Below are positions 54,599 to 62,888 of a stretch of 64,000 nucleotides of DNA, piece after piece. Positions within the stretch are counted from its first letter, which is position 1; every line of letters begins with the position of its first letter. This stretch comes from Robinsoniella peoriensis. Its GTDB lineage: Bacteria > Bacillota > Clostridia > Lachnospirales > Lachnospiraceae. The position numbers and the translations under genes were made by a program. The DNA is taken from positions 62,001 through 126,000 of the forward strand of contig NZ_JTGN01000015.1 of the NCBI RefSeq assembly GCF_000797495.1. The letters are read 5' to 3'. The notes below the pieces were generated by a model, which saw only the letters and a program-made list of their open reading frames with translations, had not been told where the DNA came from and searched no databases.

Positions 54599-54725
54599 AA
54601 GGATAAAAGTTACTTTATAAATATTACACTTTTTAACCTAAAAAGTCAAGTCAATTTCAATATTTACTTAAAAAAACAGCTATTGGCAGAAACTGCACAA
54701 TAGCTGTTCATGTTGAATACAAATT

Positions 54726-55601
54726 TTATTCTGGAAAATTCAAACATCCCTGCAGCCAGATCACACCTTTGAATCTTCTGCCCTCTTCCGGAACACCCAT
54801 TAAATCTTTTTCATTTATGCAAATATCAAATACCATTTCATTACATAATATTTTCAACTGATAAATTTCTTCCTGACTTAACGTATTTTTCACCTTATTA
54901 CAAGTCTTAATCTCTCCCATGATATGATACTGATCACATTCCATACCATAAGGCATAAAGAACGTATCGACAATCGTAAATACATCTTCCTGCATAATAC
55001 GTCTGGATATCATGGTATAAGTATCAATGTCTTCCAAGGTCAGACTTTCAATTGCATCTTCATCACCATTTCTTGCAGCCGCAATCAAATGATTTCGATT
55101 TTTGGTAGCCTCTTTATCTGTATCTATCTGCTGTTCACTTTTCTGAATCGGAAGTAAGATCTTACCCTTAGTGGATAATCCTGAAAATGTAGTACTTATA
55201 TTCTGGCCGCTTAATTTATTTAAATTTGCCTGCATTTTATAATCTGCTGCATTCTGGAGATAAAAAATCAAAGATACTCCGACTCTTACATCTTCACATA
55301 CACCTGCATAGGATTCTTTTCCTACATGCTTTTCAATTACCAGATCTTCATCACTGGTAATTCCCGTCCCTTTAAAATAAGGAAAATAATATTCCTGATG
55401 GAACCCCTGTTCATCCAATTCCCCGCAAACTGTAATGCCTATATCCTGGCCAAAATCTTTTGACATCTCAATAAATGCACCTTCATCTTCTTCCACTACT
55501 TGCTTTTTGTCACTATTTTCACAGATGTCTTTTACGATCTGATCCACTTCTTTTCTCTTCTCCAGGTTGCTAAAACCGATTGCCCTTAAATAACTGTGCA
55601 C
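54726..55601 (-). CDS. DUF3881 family protein
   Basis: A 291-aa cytoplasmic protein of the DUF3881 family, largely confined to Lachnospiraceae-type Clostridia; function unknown. It has no signal peptide or membrane helix. The start is the GTG at 55601: AAGGAGGTG lies six bases upstream, while the GTG at 55610 is part of that ribosome site. It follows serS on the same strand (69 bases), a neighbourhood usual for this family. Confidence 0.85.
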   Translation of the reverse strand: MHSYLRAIGFSNLEKRKEVDQIVKDICENSDKKQVVEEDEGAFIEMSKDFGQDIGITVCGELDEQGFHQEYYFPYFKGTGITSDEDLVIEKHVGKESYAGVCEDVRVGVSLIFYLQNAADYKMQANLNKLSGQNISTTFSGLSTKGKILLPIQKSEQQIDTDKEATKNRNHLIAAARNGDEDAIESLTLEDIDTYTMISRRIMQEDVFTIVDTFFMPYGMECDQYHIMGEIKTCNKVKNTLSQEEIYQLKILCNEMVFDICINEKDLMGVPEEGRRFKGVIWLQGCLNFPE

Positions 55602-55670
55602 TACATTCACCTCCTTACAATCAATATTTTGTGATCATGCTCTTCTAATTGATTCTTCTTTTGTAATAAA

Positions 55671-56948
55671 TTATTTAATAACACTCATACCACCCATGTA
55701 TGGACGTAATGCTTCCGGTATACGGATACTTCCATCTTCATTCAAATTGTTCTCCAGGAAAGCAATTAACATTCTCGGCGGAGCTACTACTGTATTATTT
55801 AGTGTATGCGCCAAGTACTTGCCACTTTCCCCATTTACACGTATTTTTAATCTTCTTGCCTGTGCATCCCCTAAATTAGAGCAGCTTCCTACTTCAAAAT
55901 ATTTTTTCTGTCTTGGTGACCAGGCTTCTACATCAATAGATTTTACCTTCAGATCAGCTAAATCTCCGGAGCAGCATTCTAAAGTACGAACAGGAATATC
56001 CATAGAACGGAACAGATCAACTGTATTCTGCCATAACTTCTCAAACCATACCACGCTGTCTTCTGGTTTACAAACCACGATCATCTCCTGTTTTTCAAAC
56101 TGATGAATACGGTAGACACCTCTTTCTTCAATACCATGGGCACCCTTTTCTTTACGGAAACATGGAGAATAGCTTGTCATTGTTTTTGGCAGCTGTTCTT
56201 CGGGAATAATCGTATCAATAAACTTACCAATCATAGAATGTTCGCTTGTACCAATTAAATAGAGGTCTTCACCTTCTATTTTATACATCATAGCTTCCAT
56301 TTCTGCAAAACTCATTACACCGGTCACTACATCGCTTCGAATCATAAACGGTGGAATGCAGTAAGTAAATCCACGGTTGATCATAAAATCACGTGCATAA
56401 GAAATGACAGCAGAGTGTAGTCTTGCTATATCACCCATCAGATAATAAAACCCGTTTCCTGCTACTTTTCTTGCACTGTCTAAATCAATACCGTCAAATT
56501 TTTCCATAATTTCTGTATGATATGGAATTTCAAATTCAGGTACAAAAGGTTCTCCGTATTTTTGTACTTCCACATTTTCACTATCATCTTTACCAATTGG
56601 TACGGATGAGTCAATAATGTTTGGAATTATCATCATAATTTTTTTGAGCTCTTCTTCAACATTTCTTTCTTTTTCAGATAACTCGTTTAATCTTTCTGCC
56701 TGGGAAGCTACCTTCTTTTTAATTTCTTCTGCTTCATCTTTTTTACCCTGTGCCATTAATCCGCCGATTTGTTTGGATAATTTATTACGCTCAGCTCGTA
56801 AAGATTCTACTTCTTTTTTGATATCTCTGTTTTCCTGATCCAACTTTAAAACTTCATCTACCTTTTCAAGCTTATAATCCTGAAATTTATTACGAATATT
56901 TTGTTTTACAACTTCCGGATTCTCTCTTAAAAATTTTATATCTAACAT
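55671..56948 (-). CDS. serS: Seryl-tRNA synthetase
   Basis: Class IIa aminoacyl-tRNA synthetase charging tRNA-Ser, 425 aa, normal length. The N-terminal antiparallel coiled-coil arm that grips the long variable arm of tRNA-Ser is at about residues 28-105. Class II motif 2 is RKEKGAHGIEERGVYRIHQF, and motif 3 lies near the C-terminus (APPRMLIAFLENN). The leader is short and shows no T-box, so tRNA-dependent antitermination is not evident. Confidence 0.98.
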   Translation of the reverse strand: MLDIKFLRENPEVVKQNIRNKFQDYKLEKVDEVLKLDQENRDIKKEVESLRAERNKLSKQIGGLMAQGKKDEAEEIKKKVASQAERLNELSEKERNVEEELKKIMMIIPNIIDSSVPIGKDDSENVEVQKYGEPFVPEFEIPYHTEIMEKFDGIDLDSARKVAGNGFYYLMGDIARLHSAVISYARDFMINRGFTYCIPPFMIRSDVVTGVMSFAEMEAMMYKIEGEDLYLIGTSEHSMIGKFIDTIIPEEQLPKTMTSYSPCFRKEKGAHGIEERGVYRIHQFEKQEMIVVCKPEDSVVWFEKLWQNTVDLFRSMDIPVRTLECCSGDLADLKVKSIDVEAWSPRQKKYFEVGSCSNLGDAQARRLKIRVNGESGKYLAHTLNNTVVAPPRMLIAFLENNLNEDGSIRIPEALRPYMGGMSVIK

Positions 56949-57015
56949 GTTTTAATGTCCTCTCTTCTATCTTAATTTTACTATAAAATCCTATAATATT
57001 AAATTTCTACCTTAT

Positions 57016-57044
57016 ATAATACCCTATTTTTCTTCATTCGTAAA
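57016..57044 (-). promoter_or_regulatory. Candidate serS promoter
   Basis: Minus strand TTTACG (57044-57039), 17-bp spacer, TATTAT (57021-57016), placed between the upstream terminator and serS. Confidence 0.45.
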
Positions 57045-57049
57045 GGGTC

Positions 57050-57086
57050 AAAAAAAAGCAGATTATTTACATAATATCTGCTTTTT
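57050..57086 (-). terminator. Terminator of the parA-parB-DUF4446 operon
   Basis: Minus-strand stem AAAAAGCAGAT / ATCTGCTTTTT (11 bp), followed by eight T, 12 bases after the DUF4446 stop. Confidence 0.85.
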
Positions 57087-57097
57087 CGATGACAATT

Positions 57098-57610
57098 TTA
57101 TATTTCCGTATGGGCATTTACTGCCTGTCTTAGTGCTTCTTTTTCTTCTTCACCAAGTACAATATAGGACTCACCCTTTACAATTTCCTTAATATAGGTA
57201 TAACATCCTTCCCTGCTATGGATTGCATTTATAACCAGTCCGTTATCTTCTTTATCCAACATAGCCAGGGCAAAACTTAATTTACCTCCTACTTCTTTAA
57301 AGGCATCGTATTTAACAATTGCAGTTTTATTCAAAGTCCTGTTTTGTATTTCTTTTATCTGTTTGATTTCCTCCATATGATTTTTACTGGACTCCATCAG
57401 CATATCAATATCATTTATATTGTGAAGGATGGTTTTTTCTAATGATATACCATCTTTTCCCTTCATGAAAGTTTTATACTTTTTCATAAAACGATCCATT
57501 TTAAATGAATTCTTTATTTGGAACACAAAGAGGATGATTATCATAATCATCATAAGAATTAAAATAATCCCCGGATCGATTCCTAAAGCATTGATGATTT
57601 TACTTTCCAT
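57098..57610 (-). CDS. DUF4446 family protein
   Basis: A 170-aa protein of the DUF4446 family that commonly follows parB in Clostridia. One N-terminal transmembrane helix (about 13-32), a coiled-coil (about 60-95) and a small C-terminal domain with YDAFKEVGGKLSFALAMLD. Function is unknown. It lies 12 bases after the parB stop in the same operon. Confidence 0.88.
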   Translation of the reverse strand: MESKIINALGIDPGIILILMMIMIIILFVFQIKNSFKMDRFMKKYKTFMKGKDGISLEKTILHNINDIDMLMESSKNHMEEIKQIKEIQNRTLNKTAIVKYDAFKEVGGKLSFALAMLDKEDNGLVINAIHSREGCYTYIKEIVKGESYIVLGEEEKEALRQAVNAHTEI

Positions 57611-57622
57611 TTAATAGCTCCC

Positions 57623-58540
57623 CTATCTGATTGATTCTAACATTTCTACGATACGTTCAAGTTCTTCATTGGAGTAGTATTCTATTTGTATCTTACCTTT
57701 ATTATTTGATTTATGATCAACAATTACTTTTGTACCCAGGATAGCTTTGATTTTTTCTTCTATATCTTTATATATAAGACTATTTACAGTATTTTTTTCA
57801 TCTATTTTCTTTTCTGTCTTCTCTAGCTGGATCGTTTTCATGAGTTTTTCAGTCTCACGTACACTTAATTTTTCATCAAATATTCTATTCGCAACTGTAT
57901 ACTGTAACTCTTTATCTTCAATTGATAATAAGGCTCTTGCGTGCCCAGTCGATATCATATCATCTATTACCATCTGCTGAACTCTGTCATCTAATTTAAG
58001 TAAACGCATTGAATTTGTAACAGCTGTACGACTTTTGGAAACCCGCTCTGCAACCTCATCCTGCTTTAAATTAAACTCATTTAATAAGCGTTTATATGCA
58101 TGAGCTTCTTCAATTGGATTCAAATCTTCTCTTTGAATATTTTCAATCAACGAGATTTCTACTCGTTCCTGGTTTGTATAATTTTTAATTATTACCGGAA
58201 CCTCTTTTAACCCAGCTATTTTAGCAGCTCTCCATCGGCGTTCACCTGCAATTATTTCATAATAATCTCCCTTTTTTTGTACAATTAAGGGCTGTATAAC
58301 GCCAAACTGCTTAATAGATTCAGCAAGTTCTAAGAGCGCATCTTCATCAAACTTTTTACGAGGCTGTTCTCTATTTGGTTCTATCTCCGTAATTTTAATT
58401 CTTATCTCTTCCTGTTTAACTACTGTCTTGACTTGTTGTTTTTCTTCTTTTGCATCTTTGACCGTAGTTTTTTGGGAGGTGCTATGTGTCGGTATTAACG
58501 AATCCAGTCCTTTTCCCAAACCAGTTTTTTTTACTACCAT
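57623..58540 (-). CDS. parB: ParB/Spo0J chromosome-partitioning protein
   Basis: DNA-binding CTPase clamp of the chromosome segregation system, 305 aa. The N-terminal ParB domain has GERRWRA (99-105). A central helix-turn-helix (about 155-175, with EVAERVSKSRTAVTN) recognises parS, and a C-terminal dimerisation domain follows. It overlaps parA by 7 bases. Its binding sites are the two parS sequences just upstream of parA. Confidence 0.97.
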   Translation of the reverse strand: MVVKKTGLGKGLDSLIPTHSTSQKTTVKDAKEEKQQVKTVVKQEEIRIKITEIEPNREQPRKKFDEDALLELAESIKQFGVIQPLIVQKKGDYYEIIAGERRWRAAKIAGLKEVPVIIKNYTNQERVEISLIENIQREDLNPIEEAHAYKRLLNEFNLKQDEVAERVSKSRTAVTNSMRLLKLDDRVQQMVIDDMISTGHARALLSIEDKELQYTVANRIFDEKLSVRETEKLMKTIQLEKTEKKIDEKNTVNSLIYKDIEEKIKAILGTKVIVDHKSNNKGKIQIEYYSNEELERIVEMLESIR

Positions 58541-59307
58541 TCTTCTTCTCCTCTATGTATCACTTCTTCTGCCAATAATTTATAGCTCTCTGCCCCTGTG
58601 GATCTGGAATCATAAATATTAATTGGCATTCCATGGCTTGGCGCTTCTGCAAGACGAATATTACGCGGAATAATTGTCTTATAAATTGTTTGATTTAAAT
58701 TATTTTTAACATTTTCAACAACCTGTAGTGAAAGATTAGTACGTGCATCATACATTGTAAATACTACACCTTCCATTTCCAGTTCCGGATTCAGTCTTTC
58801 TCTTACTAAATTAATGGTGTGCATTAATTGAGTTAATCCCTCTAATGCATAATACTCACATTGAATTGGTACTAAAACAGTGTCAGATGCGCACATTGAA
58901 TTCACCGTAAGCATACTTAAAGATGGAGGGCAGTCAATAATAATAAAATCAAAATTATCTTTTACTTTAGCAACTTCCTTTTTTAAAATATACTCTTTTT
59001 CATCAATTTCAATTAATTCGATCTCCGCAGCAGCTAAATTGATATTAGAAGGCAACAAACTAAGATTTTCATATACATCTTTTATCATGCAATCTTCAAT
59101 AGTGCATTGTCCTAATAATAACTCATATACTGTATTTTCGGCATCCTCTTTTTCTACTCCAATACCACTGGTCGCATTACCCTGAGGATCCATATCTATG
59201 ATTAAAACTTTTTGACCTAATTCTGCCAGGGAGGCAGATAAATTAATGGCCGTAGTAGTTTTTCCTACGCCGCCCTTTTGATTAGCAACTACGATCGTTC
59301 TTCCCAT
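58534..59307 (-). CDS. parA: ParA/Soj chromosome-partitioning ATPase
   Basis: Deviant Walker-type ATPase, 257 aa. KGGVGKTTT (11-19) is the deviant Walker A. DMDPQGNATSG and DCPPSL mark the switch and Walker B region. It drives origin segregation with ParB and, in spore formers, affects DnaA. First gene of parA-parB-DUF4446; GAAAGGGATT precedes the ATG. Confidence 0.97.
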   Translation of the reverse strand: MGRTIVVANQKGGVGKTTTAINLSASLAELGQKVLIIDMDPQGNATSGIGVEKEDAENTVYELLLGQCTIEDCMIKDVYENLSLLPSNINLAAAEIELIEIDEKEYILKKEVAKVKDNFDFIIIDCPPSLSMLTVNSMCASDTVLVPIQCEYYALEGLTQLMHTINLVRERLNPELEMEGVVFTMYDARTNLSLQVVENVKNNLNQTIYKTIIPRNIRLAEAPSHGMPINIYDSRSTGAESYKLLAEEVIHRGEEEW

Positions 59308-59339
59308 AATTTAATCCCTTTCTTGATTTATACTTTTAC

Positions 59340-59348
59340 ATTATAGCA
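59340..59348 (-). promoter_or_regulatory. Extended -10 of the parA promoter
   Basis: Minus strand TGC-TATAAT (59348-59340), 33 bases before the ATG, with no clear -35. parS site 1 lies about 27 bases upstream of it, so ParB bound there could influence transcription. Confidence 0.55.
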
Positions 59349-59374
59349 CTTATCGAAATGATAATCTATAAAAA

Positions 59375-59390
59375 TGTTTCACGTGAAACA
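59375..59390. promoter_or_regulatory. parS site 1
   Basis: Exact match to the consensus parS palindrome TGTTTCACGTGAAACA, the ParB-binding centromere. Lies between parA and the coiled-coil gene. Confidence 0.97.
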
Positions 59391-59417
59391 TCATTTATGT
59401 AAAATTTAAGATTTCAA

Positions 59418-59433
59418 TGTTTCACGTGAAACA
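59418..59433. promoter_or_regulatory. parS site 2
   Basis: Second exact TGTTTCACGTGAAACA, 43 bases from the first, centred in a perfect 30-bp palindrome (59411-59440). The longer palindrome sits 5 bases beyond the stop of the coiled-coil gene and could also form its transcript end. Confidence 0.97.
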
Positions 59434-59444
59434 TTGAAATCAAT

Positions 59445-60653
59445 TTATACGAGATTTTCTAATACATATTTCAGATTTTTAAGTTCCACATTACACTCCT
59501 CTTTATTTGTGAGCAATAATTTCTGACACAATTCTATCTTAGACAATAGCTTTTGCATATCATCACTCCTTATTACCTTGTCACCCGTCTTTCGTCCTGT
59601 TGATCTGCTGCTTAAAAATTTATTTTCCAGTGAACTATCAGTAGCAGCCCCAAAGTTTATTACTTCATTTTCTTCCTTATCTAAAACAGAATTTTTCTTA
59701 TCCGGTCCCTCCATGATATTAATAAAATGACTGCCGGACTCACTTTCTATAACATTGCTTAATTCTTTCATATTATTTCTACTATCTATATTATTAGCAG
59801 GTTCCACATCATCTATACTTTTACCTTCTACAATATTTATAAAATGAACAGGGGTATTCTCTTCCACCTTATTTTTATTACTATTTATAAGCTTATTTTC
59901 ATCCAAATTTCTATTTCCATCCAAAACTTTATTTTCCAGTGAAGTATACAAACTTTTTTTATCAAATACATTTTTAATTTCTCTTCTATCTCTGGAACTT
60001 TCTGAATTATAATCCATTTTTAAATTAGGATTAAGTCCTGTTCTTACTACTCTAGAACTGGTACTACCTTTTTTGTGTGCCAATGCATCAAAAAATTTCC
60101 CCGTATTTCCATTTGTTTTAATTTTAATAGTACCATTTTCATTCCAATTTTTAATTTTCTTTTCATCAATATTCTGTCCTGATTCAACAGATGTTTCTCT
60201 ATCTTCTTTATTTTCTGTTTTTTCTTTATTTTCTGTTTTTTCTTTATCTTCTACTTTTACTTTATTATTTACTTTTACATCATTTTTAATATTATGATTA
60301 TGACCAGTTACTTCAACAATTTCGCTCTCTAACTGCTTTTCTTCTGCTTCCTGGAACATCTTGTCCAATTCCATTCTTTGTTCCAAAAGACGATTCATTT
60401 TTCCTTTTACTGTTTCACGTTCCTGTACAAGATCCTGTAACTTCCGATCATATTCCACTATACTGTTTTTTGTGGAATATTTCAAACTTCTTGGAGAAAA
60501 AATCACAAAATCTATATCATCATCTTCCTGAAGTCTTTTTATGTGTTCATTGATCTCGCCTTCACTTTTGCGGATGGTTTGATACTCTCTATCCAAAATT
60601 TCAAATTGAAGTCTATTCGTTCTAAGCTTATCTTCTATGTATTCCTTTATCAT
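59445..60653 (-). CDS. Unrecognised coiled-coil protein adjoining parS
   Basis: A 402-aa soluble protein I cannot place in a family. Residues 1-110 form a strongly helical coiled-coil. Residues 115-335 are low complexity (Lys, Asn, Glu, Asp) with short repeated motifs: HFINIVEG (270-277) and HFINIMEG (309-316), a weaker INFGAAT (332-338), and SLENK twice (238-242, 341-345). The last 40 residues are again helical. The layout, a coiled-coil plus disordered tail with repeated short linear motifs, suggests a scaffold or adaptor. AGAAGGAAAAATA precedes the ATG. It ends 12 bases from parS site 2 and runs in the same direction as parA-parB, but has its own position. A role in origin organisation is speculation. 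Confidence 0.75.
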   Translation of the reverse strand: MIKEYIEDKLRTNRLQFEILDREYQTIRKSEGEINEHIKRLQEDDDIDFVIFSPRSLKYSTKNSIVEYDRKLQDLVQERETVKGKMNRLLEQRMELDKMFQEAEEKQLESEIVEVTGHNHNIKNDVKVNNKVKVEDKEKTENKEKTENKEDRETSVESGQNIDEKKIKNWNENGTIKIKTNGNTGKFFDALAHKKGSTSSRVVRTGLNPNLKMDYNSESSRDRREIKNVFDKKSLYTSLENKVLDGNRNLDENKLINSNKNKVEENTPVHFINIVEGKSIDDVEPANNIDSRNNMKELSNVIESESGSHFINIMEGPDKKNSVLDKEENEVINFGAATDSSLENKFLSSRSTGRKTGDKVIRSDDMQKLLSKIELCQKLLLTNKEECNVELKNLKYVLENLV

Positions 60654-60747
60654 TATTTTTCCTTCTTACAGTTTCATCTATTTAAAATAAAATCCAATAA
60701 TTTGTTTTATTTCTATATACTATCATATACTAAATTCCGACATTAGG

Positions 60748-60785
60748 AAAGCAATTTTTTACATTCCCTTAAATTGCTTTTTTTA
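60748..60785 (+). terminator. Terminator-like hairpin with no gene in front of it
   Basis: AAAGCAATTT / AAATTGCTTT stem (60748-60757, 60771-60780) with a run of seven T on the plus strand. No plus-strand gene precedes it; it lies between two divergent genes and may insulate the next promoter. Confidence 0.5.
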
Positions 60786-60828
60786 TAAATTCTTATTACT
60801 TTAAAACCGCATTACCAGAAAAAAAGAA

Positions 60829-60857
60829 TTGTAAGTCTTTGCAATATAGCTTATAAT
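60829..60857 (+). promoter_or_regulatory. Promoter of the alpha/beta-hydrolase-like gene
   Basis: TTGTAA (60829-60834), 17-bp spacer, TATAAT (60852-60857), about 60 bases before the ATG. Confidence 0.7.
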
Positions 60858-60917
60858 ATAGATAAAGTTTGCGTGACTTAAAAGTTACGATTTTGTTTAG
60901 AAAGGGGTTACAGCATT

Positions 60918-61862
60918 ATGAAACACAAAATAAAAACTACGATCCTACTCACCACATTTGCAATTGCTGTGATGCACATTATTAATAAATGTATAGCCTC
61001 AGCCGCTGTAATAAAACATATGTTAAATGCAAATACCGGAAACTATTTTGAGTGGAGATTTGGTAATGTATTTTATACCAAATCCGGTCATGGAAACCCT
61101 TTGCTTTTAATTCATGATCTTACTCCCTATTCATCCTCTTATGAATGGAATGAAGTAATTCGTAAATTATCAAAGAACCATACTGTTTATGCTATTGACT
61201 TGTTGGGATGTGGTCGCTCTGATAAGCCAAACTTAACTTACACGAATTTTTTGTACGTTCAATTAGTTACTGATTTTGTAAAAAAAGTGATTGGTCAAAA
61301 AACTAATGTAGCTGCTACTGGCATTTCTTCTTCTTTTGTTGTTATGGCATGTCACAATGATTCCGAGTTATTTAATAAAATATTTATGGTTAATCCGGAA
61401 AAATTGTCCAAGTTAAACAGTATACCAGGAAAACGTTCTAAAGTGACCAAATTTTTAATGGATCTGCCGATAATAGGCACCACTGTCTATAATATGATCA
61501 TTAACAGGTCAAATTTAGAATATCGTTTTACAGAAGAATATATTTATAATCCTTTCCGTTTAAAAGGAAAATATATAGATGTATATTATGAGACTGCTCA
61601 TTTAAAAGACAGTGGCGGAAAATATTTACTTTCCAGCTTAAATGGTCTTTATTTAAATGTAAATATTGCACATGCCCTAAAAGAAATAAACAATAGTATT
61701 TTTATCATTGCAGGCAGTAAATGTCAGGATATGGATGGCATTATAGCTAACTACGTAGAAATTAATCCGGCAATTGAAACAGCGTATGTAAATGATACAA
61801 AGTCTCTTCCTCAAGTGGAAGCTGCTGACTCCTTCCTTGAACAATTAAATATTTTTCTTTAA
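60918..61862 (+). CDS. Alpha/beta-hydrolase fold protein, probably membrane-anchored, incomplete triad
   Basis: A 314-aa protein with an N-terminal hydrophobic segment (about 8-30) and an alpha/beta-hydrolase core. The oxyanion region is LLLIHDL (62-68, where HG is usual). The nucleophile elbow is G135-I-S137-S-S139 in place of GxSxG. DLLGCGRSDKP is typical of the fold. Asp remains in KCQDMDG, but the catalytic His expected near the C-terminus is not visible (segment TKSLPQVEAADSFLEQL). It may be non-hydrolytic. AAAGGGG precedes the ATG. Monocistronic with its own promoter and terminator. Confidence 0.8.
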   Translation: MKHKIKTTILLTTFAIAVMHIINKCIASAAVIKHMLNANTGNYFEWRFGNVFYTKSGHGNPLLLIHDLTPYSSSYEWNEVIRKLSKNHTVYAIDLLGCGRSDKPNLTYTNFLYVQLVTDFVKKVIGQKTNVAATGISSSFVVMACHNDSELFNKIFMVNPEKLSKLNSIPGKRSKVTKFLMDLPIIGTTVYNMIINRSNLEYRFTEEYIYNPFRLKGKYIDVYYETAHLKDSGGKYLLSSLNGLYLNVNIAHALKEINNSIFIIAGSKCQDMDGIIANYVEINPAIETAYVNDTKSLPQVEAADSFLEQLNIFL

Positions 61863-61867
61863 ACTAT

Positions 61868-61911
61868 AAAAGTTAATCATTTCAGTGTTAAATATGAGTG
61901 ATTAACTTTTT
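61868..61911 (+). terminator. Terminator after the alpha/beta-hydrolase-like gene
   Basis: Twelve-bp stem AAAAGTTAATCA / TGATTAACTTTT (61868-61879, 61899-61910), then TATATT. The rest of the gap to 62035 is very AT-rich with nothing recognisable. Confidence 0.75.
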
Positions 61912-62035
61912 ATATTGTTTAATTATTATAATCTTAATATCATAAAACATTTTTATGATCCAAACTTACTTATATTATCAAATTGACAATAAACAAATAT
62001 ATATAAATAGTATTAATAAAATATTTTTTACATTA

Positions 62036-62092
62036 TTGGCAAACGACCACCGGACGTTTATAATAAAATTCGCAAAGCGACCATTGGTCGCT
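62036..62092 (+). promoter_or_regulatory. tetR promoter with two embedded operators
   Basis: TTGGCA (62036-62041), 17-bp spacer, TATAAT (62059-62064). The spacer itself is the palindrome AACGACCACCGGACGTT (62042-62058). A better palindrome of the same type, AGCGACCATTGGTCGCT (62076-62092, perfect 8-bp arms), lies over the start region. This is typical of an autorepressed TetR gene. Confidence 0.75.
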
Positions 62093-62111
62093 AGTATAAG
62101 GAGAATATACT

Positions 62112-62705
62112 ATGGCTAAAGGATTAACACTTACAAAAGAACAGATACTGCAACGTCAAAACGAAATAGCCTCTATAGCACTTAGCTTTTTTAATAAAAA
62201 AGGATTTCAAAAAACTTCCATGCGGGAGATTGCTGAAGCTGCCGCAATGGGTAAATCCAGCCTGTATGACTTTTTTACAGCAAAAGATGAAATTGTTGTT
62301 TTTATTGTTGAAGAAAAGATGAAAAACCTACTGCAGGATACAAGAAATATAATAACACTGAACTTATCTCCCACAAGTTGTTTAAAGAAGCTTATGGAGA
62401 TGAATCTTACATATACAAAAGAAAACAGCGGACTTCTTTTGTGGGTAAAATCAGAAGAAAGATTTTTAGCTGCTGCGTATCAAAAGCGATTAAAAAAGCT
62501 GCATTATGACTATCAGGATATGTTTCAATCCGTTATTGAGAGAGGCATTTCTGACGGTTTCTTTCGCAATACAGATTCTTCTCTTGCAACCAGATTACTT
62601 ATTAACTCCATGCTATCCATTGTATATACTACAAGATCTTCCAATAGTCCGGAGGATATGCTAAATATGACACTAGATATTTTTCTACACGGAATTATTA
62701 TTTAG
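62112..62705 (+). CDS. TetR family transcriptional regulator
   Basis: A 197-aa TetR-family protein. The HTH is TSMREIAEAAAMGKSSLYDFF (about residues 36-56), with a helical ligand domain after it. TAAGGAG precedes the ATG by 7 bases. It has its own promoter with two matching operators, so autorepression is very likely. No partner efflux gene is adjacent; downstream lies only a gene scrap and then convergent rsmG. Confidence 0.9.
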   Translation: MAKGLTLTKEQILQRQNEIASIALSFFNKKGFQKTSMREIAEAAAMGKSSLYDFFTAKDEIVVFIVEEKMKNLLQDTRNIITLNLSPTSCLKKLMEMNLTYTKENSGLLLWVKSEERFLAAAYQKRLKKLHYDYQDMFQSVIERGISDGFFRNTDSSLATRLLINSMLSIVYTTRSSNSPEDMLNMTLDIFLHGIII

Positions 62706-62879
62706 GGGGTGATTTTATAAATTACTTGCCAATGGATATTGAGGGGCCCTGGAAAAGGGCAGACTGTATATCATTCAGACCAGGCCAATTTAACCGTAAA
62801 TGGTAAAACCGGAACTGTTACTATGGACAATCCTGCATAGAGGTATCAAAATCTCCACACTAATAGCCTGACAATTAAG
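62706..62879. other. Gap after tetR with a possible gene remnant
   Basis: A 33-codon open stretch (62739-62840) encodes a plausible protein end (GQTVYHSDQANLTVNGKTG...), but has no ribosome site and is closed by a stop close upstream. It may be the 3' scrap of a lost gene, perhaps the former TetR partner. Low confidence. Confidence 0.25.
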
Positions 62880-62888
62880 TCAGGCTAT
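62863..62888 (-). terminator. Hairpin spanning the rsmG stop codon
   Basis: Perfect 10-bp stem ATAGCCTGAC / GTCAGGCTAT (62863-62872, 62879-62888). The TGA stop of rsmG lies in the stem. No T-run follows, so strength is uncertain. Confidence 0.45.

Noticed and set aside
56949..57097. T-box leader for serS
   Set aside because: The leader is only about 100 bases after the preceding terminator, and no T-box sequence or specifier stem was seen.
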